Assembly (NCBI GenBank): GCA_008933995.1
Contig: WARS01000010.1
Span: 11,306,238-11,370,237, forward strand
Length of the DNA stretch: 64,000 nucleotides
Source of the DNA: Datnioides undecimradiatus
Lineage: Eukaryota > Chordata > Actinopteri > Lobotiformes > Datnioididae
Direction: 5' to 3'
Shown: one piece after another, positions 27,701 to 40,600 of the stretch
Numbering within the stretch: the first letter of the stretch is position 1
Layout of the letters: every line of letters starts with the position of its first letter
The notes under the pieces: generated by a model
Database searches by the model: none
What the model saw: only the letters and a program-made list of their open reading frames with translations
What the model was told of the DNA's origin: nothing
Program-made: the position numbers and the translations under genes

Positions 27701-29639
27701 AGACTGACTCAAATTTGACCTTCACCGTTGCAGTTTTGCCAGTTTTGGCAGTTTGAGCCAGATTTCTAAATAAAAGCCTTTAGTCAAATTATTACTTGGA
27801 TCATGTTGTATTCTAGTAGTATTCGTTAATTGTTAATAGCGCAATACGTAGGGTCTTAATGGGATAAATAGTAGCCCAGCGACAGATTTTTGCCCAGGGC
27901 CCAGCAGATTCCTGTTGTTGTTGTTTTTTTAAAAATAAATTTCTTAAGTTATGTGACCATGACAAACAACCACATTGCACTGGGCGCTGCCAGGCATGTC
28001 TGTCTAGTATATAACTAGAAGTTTCTTTTTGTTTGTTTGTTATGATGATTTGAGTGAACCAATCCAGCACAGAAAATGTGGGCAAACAGTTAAAATCATG
28101 TTACCTCTACTTAGCGTCCACCTACACCTCCTCCACCATTCACCCCATCTTTCTCTCCATTCTAAGCAGTGTGGACACTTTGCTCTAATCACTCGCAAGC
28201 TAACGAACATAGCAGTAGGCCCCTTTAACGAATAAAGAAGCCTGGACTTCTTATAGATGTTGACAGGTCTGACACATCAGCTTATTAACATAACCTGACT
28301 CGACTCACAGAACAAATTCATACCCTCAATTTCTCGCCGTCAGGCCCACATGCACGTACAAATGCATGCAGAGTGCGGCGTGCATCTGCTGAGATGCTGA
28401 GCGCTTAAAAGCCTGACTAAATTTCTTCTGAAGAACTGGAGGAGCTCTCCTGGGATGCAGCAGCCTGGCCCTGCCACTAAAGGTAATAGGGTCAGACAGC
28501 TGCATATTAGCTGTGGATCATCTCCTTTGACACAGCTGTTGATCTCACTGGCGGCAGCAGTGCGGAGCCCATACCTGTACCTGCCAGGCAAATCTGTACT
28601 CAGTACAGAGAGGGGGGAGTTGGGTGGGTATGTTTAAAGCGATCGTTTGGGTTTTTTGAAGTGGGGGTTGTATGTGGTAGATATCCATAATCAGTGTATT
28701 ACCTACTGAAGATGGTCACACCCACAGTTTGGAGAAGGAGAGTAGAACCGGCACAGAAGCAAAGCAATGTGCTGCTGTGGGTGAGCTTGGTAGTGAAATG
28801 CATTTTGGCCACCTAAAAGAAGATTCGCCTAAAAACATTAATATCAGTTTACATGTACGTGATATTTGGATCACCGCTGCCATTAGACAGCCCCTTTCAA
28901 TGGAATAAAATGACATTGTCATATTGTTTTCTAAGCCAAAACTTTAACAAAAACAGAAAATGACAGGTGAATCTAATCAAACTCATTCAAATATGGAAGT
29001 CATAGAAAAAAACAAAACTATGCCCTTAAGTGCCGTGCAATGAACAGAGCGCCTGCCAAGGTATAACTTGCACCTTGTGGACTGTGTATATTCGAAGACA
29101 GCCTCTATCTCTGCATGTGAAGGGTGGCAGGTTTGTTTCTTGCAAACTGCACTGGAGCAGGTGTGCACACACTCTTATCACAGACTACTGAATACACACT
29201 TACTCTAATATTCAACACCTACTCTCCATTCGTGCATTTTGCTAGAGGAGGATGCGAGGTCAGGCCATTTATTTCGCAAAAAAACAGGAACAGATCCGAC
29301 TTGGAGCACTGCCTCTCCCAAAGGCCCCTCATTTGAACAAGACAAACACAAGGCCTGTAATTAAAGATGTAACAAAAGCTCCGTCAATTGTTTCTCCTCT
29401 CATCTTCGCCGGCCTGTCCCCCTGCATTACGCCACAAAGCTTAGTCTGGCGTGCTCTGTACACAAGGCTACAAGCTAAGGTTCAGCCGTCCTCACATCCA
29501 CTCGACTAAAAACTCCTTTGCCCCGTTGAGAGGCAAAACAGCACTACGGCTTTGGTATTGTTCTTTTGTTTCAAGCCTCATAATATCACCGATGGAGATA
29601 ATGAAATCCTTCAAAGTTCGGAGTGATTCATATTGCATG

Positions 29640-29745
29640 ACTGAGGAGGTAGGGATTTGGAGTCTCGCTCAAGGACACTTTGACAGTGTGCGTGGCTGTT
29701 GATGGACGTATGCTGGCTGTAGAGGGAATTGAACCTGTGAGCAGA
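29640..29745 (-). mobile_element. SINE-like fragment, minus strand
   Basis: CTCGCTCAAGGACACTTTGA and GAATTGAACCTGTGA resemble the reverse complement of a fish SINE body and its B box (29726-29735 in reverse reads GGTTCAATTC). Short and diverged. Confidence 0.4.
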
Positions 29746-32700
29746 TTTGAGTTTTTGCTAGAAACATATCTCGGAGACAGAGCTGCTCTGGGGGCGGAAA
29801 TAATCTCATTGATTAAGTTAAAGCTCAGTGGGCAGAGCCAACGAATTGTAGTTATTCAGACCGTGTTGAGGTAACTCACAGAAGACTCACGTCAAAATGT
29901 GATTTTTTTTTTTTCTGGATAACTTGCATTTATTACAGTTGGTCGCACATAACTTGGCTTTAATAGTAGTTCCATCAGCTCTTACCTACCCCGAGTTTGT
30001 CAGGTGGAAATATGGACAATTGTTCAGTGCCACAAATGTTCAACTACTAATTCTGATGGACAGGTGAGTTATGTGAATCCAGCATTGTTCCCATAGCTCT
30101 GATTGAAACAGTACGATTTGTTTTTGACATATCTTGAAATACTCATGTGAACAGATTTTACAGTATTTAACCTACGTCATGCAACAGGGACCAAGCATCA
30201 TAAACAAAATTTAGGAAACACCCGCTTTCGGTTTTACTCACAGATAAAGTAATGTAGATAATCTGTCCTTTAGCAGTGATACCATGTTGTTCTGACCAAA
30301 CCATGAAGTGCTCCTCTGGATTAGCTGCTGTCAAGTGGCTTTGTAGCGAATGATAGGCCTAGCTTCACCACAGAATTGTGTCAAACCGAAACATCTTTCT
30401 GCCATCTGTGATGTTAAGCTCATCAGTATATCACAGTTGCTTCATGTGTTTTTCTGTAATAACAGTTACCCATACTGAGGTTACGCTGGGTTTCTTTTCC
30501 AGCCATGAGCTTTAAAATACTCTGACACTAACTGATATTGTGCCCCTAATATTTCATGTCACTCTGACTTCCCGGCTACAGCATCTCTACTAAATTTGCA
30601 GATGTCAATTCGGTGAACGTGGAGGTGTCACATTATCCCATTTTGTGCATCGGGAATGTATCCTGATTTAATTTTCCCCCAGATAATGCCCAGATCAGGC
30701 CCAAAAGTGTCACATCTTCAAAAATTCATTCATGGCAGCGGCAGCAGTGACGGCGATTAATTCCGACTTTAGGAGCGCTGGCCTGCTTTCTTCTACTTTC
30801 ATCAATACCAAATGTTTCCACGTTCTTGGGATAGTCTTTGTCAGCTCTGTAAATGAGGTATTAAAATTCTCCTTTTCTTTCAGCGGCTGTCTATCCAGCA
30901 CACAAATGACTCTCTTTTAGAAATAACTGATGGCGACGTTTCTCAGACGCCTCCGGATTCAGCAGCCCACAGAATGCTGCTTCACCGTGGGGCTGAGCAC
31001 AGCAGTAGAGTCATTAAAGCAGTCAGAGAGAGATGATTTCAGATCAGTCTGTCACCAACCCCTGGGTTGCAGCCCCAGTTTAGCGTTAATGGGAACATTA
31101 TTAAATCAGCTAGAAAAACAGGTGCCAGATTTTACTCTGAATCAAGCAGCTACTTAAAGCATCATTTCATTTTTTTTCTCCCGCTTTTTTATGTTTTCGC
31201 CCTACATCTCCTTTTCTTTTGACATGTCCCTCTACCAGCAGAACAATGCAATCATCCCATGATTCAGTAAGATACAAGACAAAGAGTAGTTCAGAACGCC
31301 TGTGATGTGATGAAAACCCTTTTAAATGTACTCATTAGGTCAAACGTGTCAGAAACGTGATTCCAAATTTCACCATTTCAACTTTTTAAATACTAAAAAT
31401 ATAAATAATTTAAAGGACAAAATATGGAAGCTTTGGTGCAAGGGTATGTTCAATGTCAAACAAACTAAAGAATGAAGACAAATTTCGGACAATGACTTGT
31501 CAGATTTGTTTTCATATAAGGGTTTTTGCACAGGTCTAGGAATGAAAATGTCTTTTGTTTGATTGGTACACCACTGTCGTCCATGTGGAAATATCACAGC
31601 AACTACTGCTTGGGTACAGATATTCAAATTCCTCCGTGTTGATATTTGTGGTTTGAAGTGAAATGTCTCACCAACTGAATGAATGTCCTTAAAACTAATT
31701 CATGTATACACATTTACAGCCCCACAAGGATGTATTGTTAAAGTTTGATAACCCCTTGGGTTTATCTAAACCAAGATGGCAGATATAGTACACATGCAAA
31801 AGCGTATATTAGCATTGTTGTAGTAAAAATATTAGCAACATTAGCCTTTAGCTCAGAGCACCCCAGTACTTCACAGATCCATTAACAAGGGCGTAGACTC
31901 TTAGTGTTGTTTCAAGAATTAGAACAACATACAATGAACCAGTTAAATGAAAAAAAGCAGCTTTTTACACATAAATCTTTCTTCACATTGAGCCAGAGGC
32001 AAGTAAGAGAACTGCAGGACATCTTACCACGTGATTTCCTGCAAGGACAATTTTAAAGTCCAAAAGTGGATGTAATGTCTGGAAGGTGAAACTGGTACTG
32101 TTTCGGGGTCGTAACTGATCAGTTTAAGTTAATGCTGTACTCCAGTGTTCAGCTCTCTAATGCATTTTGTCACATTTGTTTTAACATAATAGACTGCCTC
32201 GCTTTCCGTCCTCCATTATCTTGTGTTCCTACAGGATGTTTAATGCCAATTCTCTCTTCTTTACCTTAGTATACGCCCGCATGATTGTGTACAGAGGCTG
32301 GCTGCTGCTTACAAAGCCACAAACACACACATAAAATAAACACATGCACCTTTTATCCAGCTGTACCTTGTAAAGTCACCAACATGGCAGTCAACATAAT
32401 CGCTGTAAGTGCACAGAGGAGAAAGTCATGTTCTTTGGTAAAAGGGTTCACCGTCTACGGTCCAAGTTTCTTTGACCCCAGATAGCGCATTTATAAGAAA
32501 AAAGCCAGCGGCAAAGCAAAGGTTCTATGAATCTAAGACCTTCTGAGATGAACAGGTCCTTTGAAGCTTTTAGTTGCCAGGTGACAGAAAAAAAATGTCT
32601 TCCCCCCCCCCACACACAGTTTGACTGAGCATGTTGCTGCAGACCAGGTGGAGAAAGGACCTCATAACTATCCTAATTGATTTTTTCATGCACCGGTAGT

Positions 32701-35700
32701 TAAGGAGAAGTCGGCCAAGACTGAGCAACAGCTTCATCTGCAGCGCTGCACAAGTTGGACTTCCTCAGAGATGATTATAATGGAACGAATACAGCATCGT
32801 CTCCTCCTGCTGTAGCTCCTGTTCTTTTCCTCGGTTAAGATTTATGTCTATGTAGCTGGAACGGAAAATGGAAACTTTTCACGCACGTAGCTTTGAAAGG
32901 AACCACTGTTTTTTCCACTGTGATAAGCCAAGTTTGTTTCAGGGTGGAAGGAGCGTGGCGGACGGTGTTGTTTAAACCCCCGCTGAACTATTTCTTCCTC
33001 TGATCACTGGATCAGTGTGGAACTACAAACACACAGAAATCAACAAAGGCGACATTTATCCTGTGTGTGTTTATTTCTGGTTAGACGTGAATGCCTGTGC
33101 ATACACCCCCCCACATACCAAACGTGTAATGGAGCGCGCGTACTCTCCCTAATTGTTATTCTATTGACTCTGGGAAGTGGGGGTAGAGAATCAGACTCAG
33201 CCTGACCTGCTGATAAGAAACGTGTGCACTTGCTTCTGGCACATGAGCCCTTTTGGACCCAAAATAATGTGCCTATTAGTTTAGGTGAGTAAAGTTCTGA
33301 AAAAGCATCTTTTATCCTCACAAAAACACATCCCAAATGGTTCCACTGTGCGAGTTAAAATCCTCTGGAGTGTGATGTTATTTTTTATTTGGAAAAAGAT
33401 GCTTTCTTTCTTTTTTCTGCATTTATTTTTGTTGGCTACATGTAAATAATTAAGCAGGAACAGCATTGCAGACAGAATACATATGAATACATTCATAATT
33501 CAGGCATGTCATGTTCTGCGTTTGTATTTGTTGCTTGCATCAGTCACAACACATGTGGTCCCCCTTAATTTATACTTCAAAAGTTACTTTAGTCTTTCAT
33601 TTAAGATTCAGCAGACAGGGTCACAGGGACAGAGCACAGAACAGGGGTTATGAGGAATGACAGAACAGGGAGGGGTAAATATCAGAGCAAGGCATACTGT
33701 TCCTGAGGTTTGTGGTCCTGCTGCTCCGAGGCCCCACGTCTCCTCAGCTCCTGTCAGCTCATCAAGGCCAAGTCCCTGCCTATCCCCGCCGGAATACCGC
33801 ATCAAACAGCCCGGGGAGCCTTTTATCCCAAACAGAATGCCGCCGCTTGTCACAGTGGAGGTTCTGCAACAAGCTGCACACGGATGGCAAAGTTTAACAT
33901 GGCGGAGTGAAAGTCAATACCCTGCCGAGGTGGCGTAGCTCTGACACAAGAGGGGGAAACGGTGAAAAGGTCACCAGGAAAATGGGATCTTGAAAGACAC
34001 AGCTTGTCTGAGACAAGAGCACGCAAAGGAAGAAAGCGGATGATGCCAGGCAGGCAGTTAATGTCACGGTTCACTCTTTCGACCCTGTGCCAATTCTGAT
34101 GTCTCACAATTAAGGCCAAACATCTTATTTTTGTCTTCTCTGCCAATTACTGTAAAGGTTACTGCTTCAGTTGTGAACTAGGCATGTGTATACAAATCCC
34201 CCTTTCGCGTGTGCATGTCCCTCAACAAAGACACAATGACTTCCCCGTTTAATTTTCCTTTGTTTCGACCTGTAGCCAAAATCAGACATGAAAAGGCTTG
34301 ACTGCGCACCCCAAAGACACAGAACAGCTCTTTGTACTCAGGCTTGTTCTGCTCCATGCCATTTTTAATCTCGGGCAGAAGGGAAGAGAGCTACTCCTCT
34401 TATCTTAGATGACATGGAGGCTTTGCTCCCCCTCTCTGGTGCTCTCTCATCTTGTTCTTCTGAAACCTAACCCTCTTTCATGCTTTCCCCTAGTGGTGGT
34501 TGTGGTGGCAAAGTGATACACTGAATTAGACTGGCTGAATTTTGTTTAGGTTATTCTGTCTGAAGGCTGTTACATGATAAGTGAGGGTAAAGAAGGGCAG
34601 ACAGCGAATAGGGTAATACCTATCTTGGCTTTATTTTTCATCAAGTCTGGTGGACCAAATTGGCATTATTTTTAATTGGCTATTGGATTTGCTTTGCTAT
34701 TAAGAGCTTATTTAATCTTTCAATCTTGGGAGAAAGGGCCAGGAGAAAGTGCTTTTCAGATCCGGACATCTAAAATGTGGCCGATATCTCCTTAGTTGGT
34801 GGCACAACATACCCAATCTGAGGCTTGTTTGGTGGTACCAAAGCTGTGCAGATTCTAAAGTTGTGGGCCATCTGAGTTAGTCAGAGCTCTGGGAGCATAT
34901 TTTCAGTGCTCTTAAAACCATGAGAAGCAGCTTGTGCTGCTTGCAATGAATAAAAAGGTAGTATTGATGAAAGTTTCAGTACAGAAATAGCATATTTCAT
35001 CCAGCTATAGACCTCTATAGCATTGGTTGTGATCAAGTTCATCACTACTGTGTGCACCACTAGTATATATACTAATATATCCAAAGTCTTTAGTCACCAA
35101 TGTTTCTTATAGAAACTTGTAGAAAAGAAGCAAACTTAGGGTCAAAGCCACAGTAATCCTGTAGCTAGCTAACTAACGTGGACATAAAGGCAGTGCTGCT
35201 CTGCACATGGCTAATGCTTTAGTGACTAATCAGATGTCTGAACCCTAATGGGCACTGGCAGAAGACAAAATTTAAGCTTGTCATCTGCCAATTCGTTGGT
35301 CACTCCAACCCCGATGGCTATATGATTTTATTTATCCATTTGCTAATTGACAGAATATAACCAGCTGGTAGCCAGTGGCTGGTGGTTGCTAGCTAATGGA
35401 GTGGTAAGAAATTAAGAGGATACTTGTCCAAAGAGGACATGTAACTCTAACAACCAGAACATCAGCTTTCATTATAAGAAACCTGAAGAGTCTATTCTAA
35501 GTCTTGGTAAAAGGTACTCTGGGTTGAACAAGTCATGGCCTCTATAAGCCTACAATACACAATCTTCTGAAAAGGCGTACTTGAGCCAATGCATGAAAGT
35601 ACCGTGTCCCTATAACATCCTGCATATTATCGAACAACCAAAGTCCAGCAACAAGCAGAACATAACTGTATCCAATCTATTTGTCCGGCGGATCTGGGCC

Positions 35701-37439
35701 TTTGTGAAGGGATCCGAAGGGACTTGTTTTCTAGACGTCTACCACCGTAACAGACTTTAAAAACAGACAGAGGCCCTTCCATAAGCCCTATAGCCTCAAT
35801 TTGTTCTGCCAATTATTATCCCCTGCTCTGCCACAGTGATGGAAGGTGTTGTTCAATGGGCCTGAATGCCACCCTCTCTGTGGCCCGCCCTGACAAAGAG
35901 GGAGCCCCTGCCTTTTTCTGGGGTCCAGTCAAGCATTCGCTGACAGATTGGCTGGAGTGCTAACCAGTCAGGTCTTCAAAGAGACAAAGACGATGGGGTG
36001 GGGAGTGGGGAAGGGAGGGAGGCCATGGTGAAGAAGAATGACCTGCCAAATGAGAAAGAAGACATATTGAAAGGGACAGAGTGGTAGAAAGAAAAAACAT
36101 ATTGAACCGATGGAGAGGTACAACCTTTTGACCATCTGGCTCGGCGGGTGACAACAGCCTTCATCTGTATTTTTAGAGCTGTACAACACACCAAATTACT
36201 CTGTCAGGAAGATTAAGGAGAGTCAAAGGGCTGTCGAGTGGAAAAAAAAGAGCAAAGTTGTCCCAATGGGCTATGAATAGTGGAGAAACTTTGCCAGCTC
36301 CATCACTTTATTTTGCTGTAAATACTATGAAATAATATGAAAATAGTTCAGACTATGTAATGAAAAACACAAAATAAGAACCTAGCAGCCTAGAACACTT
36401 CTTGTTTCTCTGTAATATATTCTCATTTCTGTTTAAACATGGTTGAGTACATCTCCAATATGATTTCACTTTCCCAGTTCTTCTCCTCCTGAGGAGAAAT
36501 ATGCAAGAGACTCAACTCTGAAAACCTCTTTTTGCTGCATTAATTCCATGATTGCTTAAATGAAACACTGCTATTTTCCTGCTCAGTGCTAAACAGGGAT
36601 CAGATCTCCGTGACCATGACTAATCTTCCGCTGCGCTTTTTGTGTGTATTGGCGTGCACCTAATTTTTCAGGATCTTTTTGCCAATTTGGAAAACTAATT
36701 GCTTTGACTCTGACTGGGCAAGCAGCGGAATATAATGCAGTTTAAAGCTTCATCTTTTATGCCCATAAATCCCTCTACAGATCCAGCCGTGTTCAACGCT
36801 GGCTCATTAAAATGCATTAGGCCAGGTTCTCCGGAGTGAGAGGGAAGGTGATTTTTTTTTTCCACCCTCATCCTTTGCGTTTTCTACTTCGCTGGTCAGT
36901 GATCCAAGGACCCTGCACTCCCGGCAATCTCCACACTTACTCCCAGCCGTCACACACGCCCGAGTTTTTCCCCACCATGCTGGTCACTTTATTCACTTGC
37001 AAATACCCTAAGATGAAATGAGTTGCTTTTGTGGTGCGCACAGGAGCATTTCCCTCCACTGCTCCCTATCTACCACCTCGTGTCTCCCTCTTCTCATTCC
37101 TCCATCCTTTACTTGCCACCTCTTTGATTTCCACCCCCCACTCGCAGTAATTTCACCCCTATCCTGCTGTCAATCTACCCCCCTAAGACTCTTTCTCTGC
37201 CCCCCCTTCCTCCTCTTTCTGCACTGCTTCTCCGTCCACTGCTCCTTCCCATGCTCGAGGGTTGTAGCTGGCTGGATTACGCCGGAGCCGGAGGAGGCCG
37301 TCCCACTGATTGTAAAGAGAGGGACAATTGGTCCTTTAGTCTGATTTGGTCCCCAGATAGTCAACACCAGGGATGAGAGTGTGCAGACAACTTAGAGAAG
37401 CAGACAGCAGTGCTGACAGAGTAGAGGCAGCAAGAGAAG
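29746..37439. other. non-coding upstream region
   Basis: Contains the interspersed repeat at 31612-31907. Otherwise it is unique sequence with many in-frame stops. The segments 30580-30800 and 36655-36830 look non-repetitive and evenly composed. The stretch 37020-37260 is strongly pyrimidine-rich. Confidence 0.65.
31612..31907. repeat. teleost interspersed repeat, nearly full block order
   Basis: GGTACAGATATTCA, GTGGTTTGAAGTGAAATGTC, TTTAGCTCAGAGCACC and GGGCGTAGACTCTTAGTG occur in the order expected for the common fish repeat also represented at 10150-10300. No coding potential. Confidence 0.55.
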
Positions 37440-37458
37440 ATATATATATTTATATATA
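37440..37458 (+). promoter_or_regulatory. TATA-like tract, candidate promoter for cdh20
   Basis: An uninterrupted A/T run built from TATATA and TTTATATATA lies between GC-containing, purine-rich flanks. Initiation 25-35 bp downstream would begin the candidate exon described next. It could equally be a simple AT repeat, since nothing else in the sequence proves promoter activity. Confidence 0.25.
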
Positions 37459-37474
37459 GATGGGGAGAGGGGAA

Positions 37475-37682
37475 ACTTTACAAAGAGGACAGTGAGAGAG
37501 AGCGTGGACTCAAGGTGACTTTAGGGAAACTGATGCACTGCAGGCAGTCGCTCTCACAACTTTTACAAGGGAAATTTAGCGAGCGTGCAGGGAAAAGAAG
37601 AACAAAGAGATAAGAGAAGAAGAAAAAGGAGCATTTTCTGCAGAAGGACTGAGAAAGAGGAATAAAGTTGAAAAGAAAAAAG
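37475..37682 (+). other. cdh20: candidate non-coding first exon of cdh20
   Basis: A purine-rich stretch with no long open frame ends at AAAAAG followed by GTAAGG (37683 on), a near-consensus donor. It lies 5.8 kb before the acceptor at 43505. The start is inferred only from the TATA-like tract, so it is approximate. This is a plausible 5' UTR exon, but such donors also occur by chance and other upstream exons are possible. Confidence 0.3.
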
Positions 37683-40600
37683 GTAAGGCATGGAATTTTT
37701 TCTTGAAAAAAAAATGATCCTTGACTTTCACCGGTCATGTTTTGAAACACAACAATGCCAATGAGAAATGCCAATATTATTTTCAAGCTGTAAACAGGGA
37801 ATGTTGAAGATGATTTAAGGGTGACTGGGGATTTGTCAGCTGTAACTGAGCGTTGCAACACCGCGAGTGGAGATGGAGATTGCCTAGATGAATAAGACGC
37901 AAGGTGGGAGCAGTATTTCATTACTGCACCGAATCAATAGTTCATTTTTTTTTTTGTGCTAATTGACAAACAATGTTTATGGAAGCAAATATATTGCATG
38001 TCAGGCTGTCAGAAGTAGGTCACGGTGATTATTCGGAGAGCTCTGCCTCAGCCGGGAGGGGGTTTGGTGGCACATTAAAAAACTTTTGTGAACACAAGCT
38101 CAGGCTCAAAGCGTGGCTCCAATTCTCAGCACGTCTGCACTGTCGCTACTTCAAACAAGTCATGCTGAAGGAGAGGAATGCCTATCTGCTTTTTACGGAC
38201 CTCTGTTTGGCATTCAGACCTCATTCCTCAGCCTGAGCCAAGGTTCCAGTTTCTCAAGATGAGGACGGATTCATTTTTTTTCTATAAAACCCATTAAGCT
38301 ATCGCCTGTCTTGTAAGCTCAGGCCGACAAATAAGACACTAGATTGACACGTGCGCTCTCACCGGGGCAAAAAGACTTTTTCTTGCCATTATCAGTGTCA
38401 GCATAAGGCTGTGAAGGATCCTTTGAAAGATGAGCATTGTGCACAGGCTTCCATATTAACAACACCTTTCAGGGATCCGTAATGGTGCTTCTGGTTGAGA
38501 TATCTTAAATGACATTTCAGGATATAAAATGGTCTAATGTAGGACACGAAGCTTCAGCTGTCGCCATGTGGTGAATGGCAACAGTTCTCCTTGTAGACAA
38601 AAACCCCCAAATTGAAAAGAGATTATGAGTTCGATATTAATTTGAAAGGATCTGTCCCCAAGACACCGCTGTTTAATTTGCGGCGGAGTGACACTGATTG
38701 CAAACTTTTCCAGATGACGCTTATGCATGGTGACATCATCTCCATGCACCAGTGCCTGGGATGAATGCCAGTTTGTGTGATTTAATTTCTCCATAAATGA
38801 CAAGGCTCCTTTTATGGCCTCCACCAAGCGATGAATGAACTAAATGTGCATCGAGGAGCGAAGGGGAGGAGAAGACCAAAACGAGAGGAAGGATTAAGAA
38901 ATCGGAGAGAAAAACTCAAAAAAGAAGTGCAGAGTTCAAACGCAGACATAACACAGATGTTGAAGAAAATGGAAAAGTCCTAAAACAAGAAATGAATCAT
39001 TCTTTTTTTTTTTTTTTGGTTACGTGTTAGTACAGGAAGAGCAGTAGTAGAGGGTTGAACAAACTTCTGAAGCTCGCCCGGCACACAAAGGCAGATAGAG
39101 AGTGGAGGGAGGGACGAGTAATTAAAAACACCTTACAGTAAACGAGCCGCAGGGAGGGAGACGCTCGTCACGGCACAGCGGTGGCGGCGCACGCAGCTGC
39201 ACAGACCGAGGCCCGGGGAGCTCCCTACAATTAGAGAGCACGGCAGAGGCAGGTTCAAAGCCTGCCCCATGCCAGCGTCTCTGTCCTGAGGGGGGACAGG
39301 GTTAGAGGAATGAGGACGAATAGAGGGTAGCACTCACGCAAACACACACAGGCATGCTGTGCATCCACAGAGAACTCATATTCATACCCACACACAAACA
39401 ACTGTGTGATCTTGAGAGAGTTTGGCCAGAACACACACCTCCCTTAGCCTGGCTCTGCCTTTGAAGGCTGTCATCTCTCCCTGGGTGCCAGCTGAGGAAA
39501 CTGGGTCCTTGCTGCAGGCGGTGATGGTATAGACCCTTTGCTTTAGAAACCAGAAGACCTGGTCATGTTATTCCATCTTTGCACATACATACACATGCAA
39601 AACACACCGGGGGCAATACGTCTGCTTATTTAAAGTTAGTGCAGCAGCGGAGTCTGAATTTAATTACGTGTAAATAAGTAAATAAACATTAGCATTCAGA
39701 AATTAAAAAAGGACGCTTCGTTGAGGAAATGTGGCACGTCACGCTCGGTACTCAGGGCCGGGAAGTGAAATTAGATTCTGCAGCTGTATTTAAGAAAACC
39801 CTTCTACATTTTGCCACTCGGCTTATTGTACACAGCTTATTGAAAGACACTTTCTCATGCCGGAGCTTCTGTATCTAAAGTCAAAGTCTATCGATGCAGC
39901 AAGTCGCCTGGGTTGGGGATGGGCAGAGCGTTCGCGGTGGCGTCCCTTTCTACCGTGCAAAATCAATTGTGGTTAACAAATTGGCCGTAACGTTTTGCAC
40001 TGCCAGGGTGGGTGGATCCCTTTTTCATGGGTCCACCCAGTTTTTAAGGACCTTTTTCCACAGTCTGGGAGGCCTCTTTTTAGAGCTGAGGTGAGTGGAG
40101 CCCAGACATGGCCACTGTGAAATTAACACTTAATAATGCTCCACATAGCACTTAAACGGGCTGAACCCATACTAATGTACCACACACTGAGTTGGCCCTT
40201 GGTAACCTCACTGAGTGAATGAGAGTTTGGTGGACCAAAAGGTCTCGGTGAGGTTTTTGATAACTTGAGGACCAGAACTAATGATGGTCTTCATGATTAA
40301 TCAATTTCAGATCTTCAGCTTGAAAATGGCTTTAAAAGCTGCAGACAGCGTAAACCAAATCTTTCAAATGCACCAGTATTCGATTTTATGTGAACTCAAT
40401 TAAGTTTGTCAAAAATTATAAAAGTTATCGCACAATTGAATGCAGGAACTCTTGCAAACTTTTCCTGTCCAACTTTTACTCTTTTCACTCTACTTTACCT
40501 GCAAACTACTGAAATTCACCCATTTGCATTTCCATAAGTGAGTATATGATTTTCGTGAGCATTAGTGACTCATTGATCTGAACAGGTGGAGTCGGTCAGA

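Larger units (their letters stand above)
18167..29639. other. non-coding upstream region
   Basis: Holds the microsatellites at 20681 and 21698. Several AT-rich, non-repetitive stretches with TAATTA-type motifs (for example 25020-25215) could be regulatory. No gene recognised on either strand. Confidence 0.65.

Noticed and set aside
37478-37921. 147-codon open frame on the - strand over the candidate first exon
   Set aside because: It is the reverse of a purine-rich stretch (Ser/Phe/Leu-rich, FFFFSYLFVLLF). Composition explains it.
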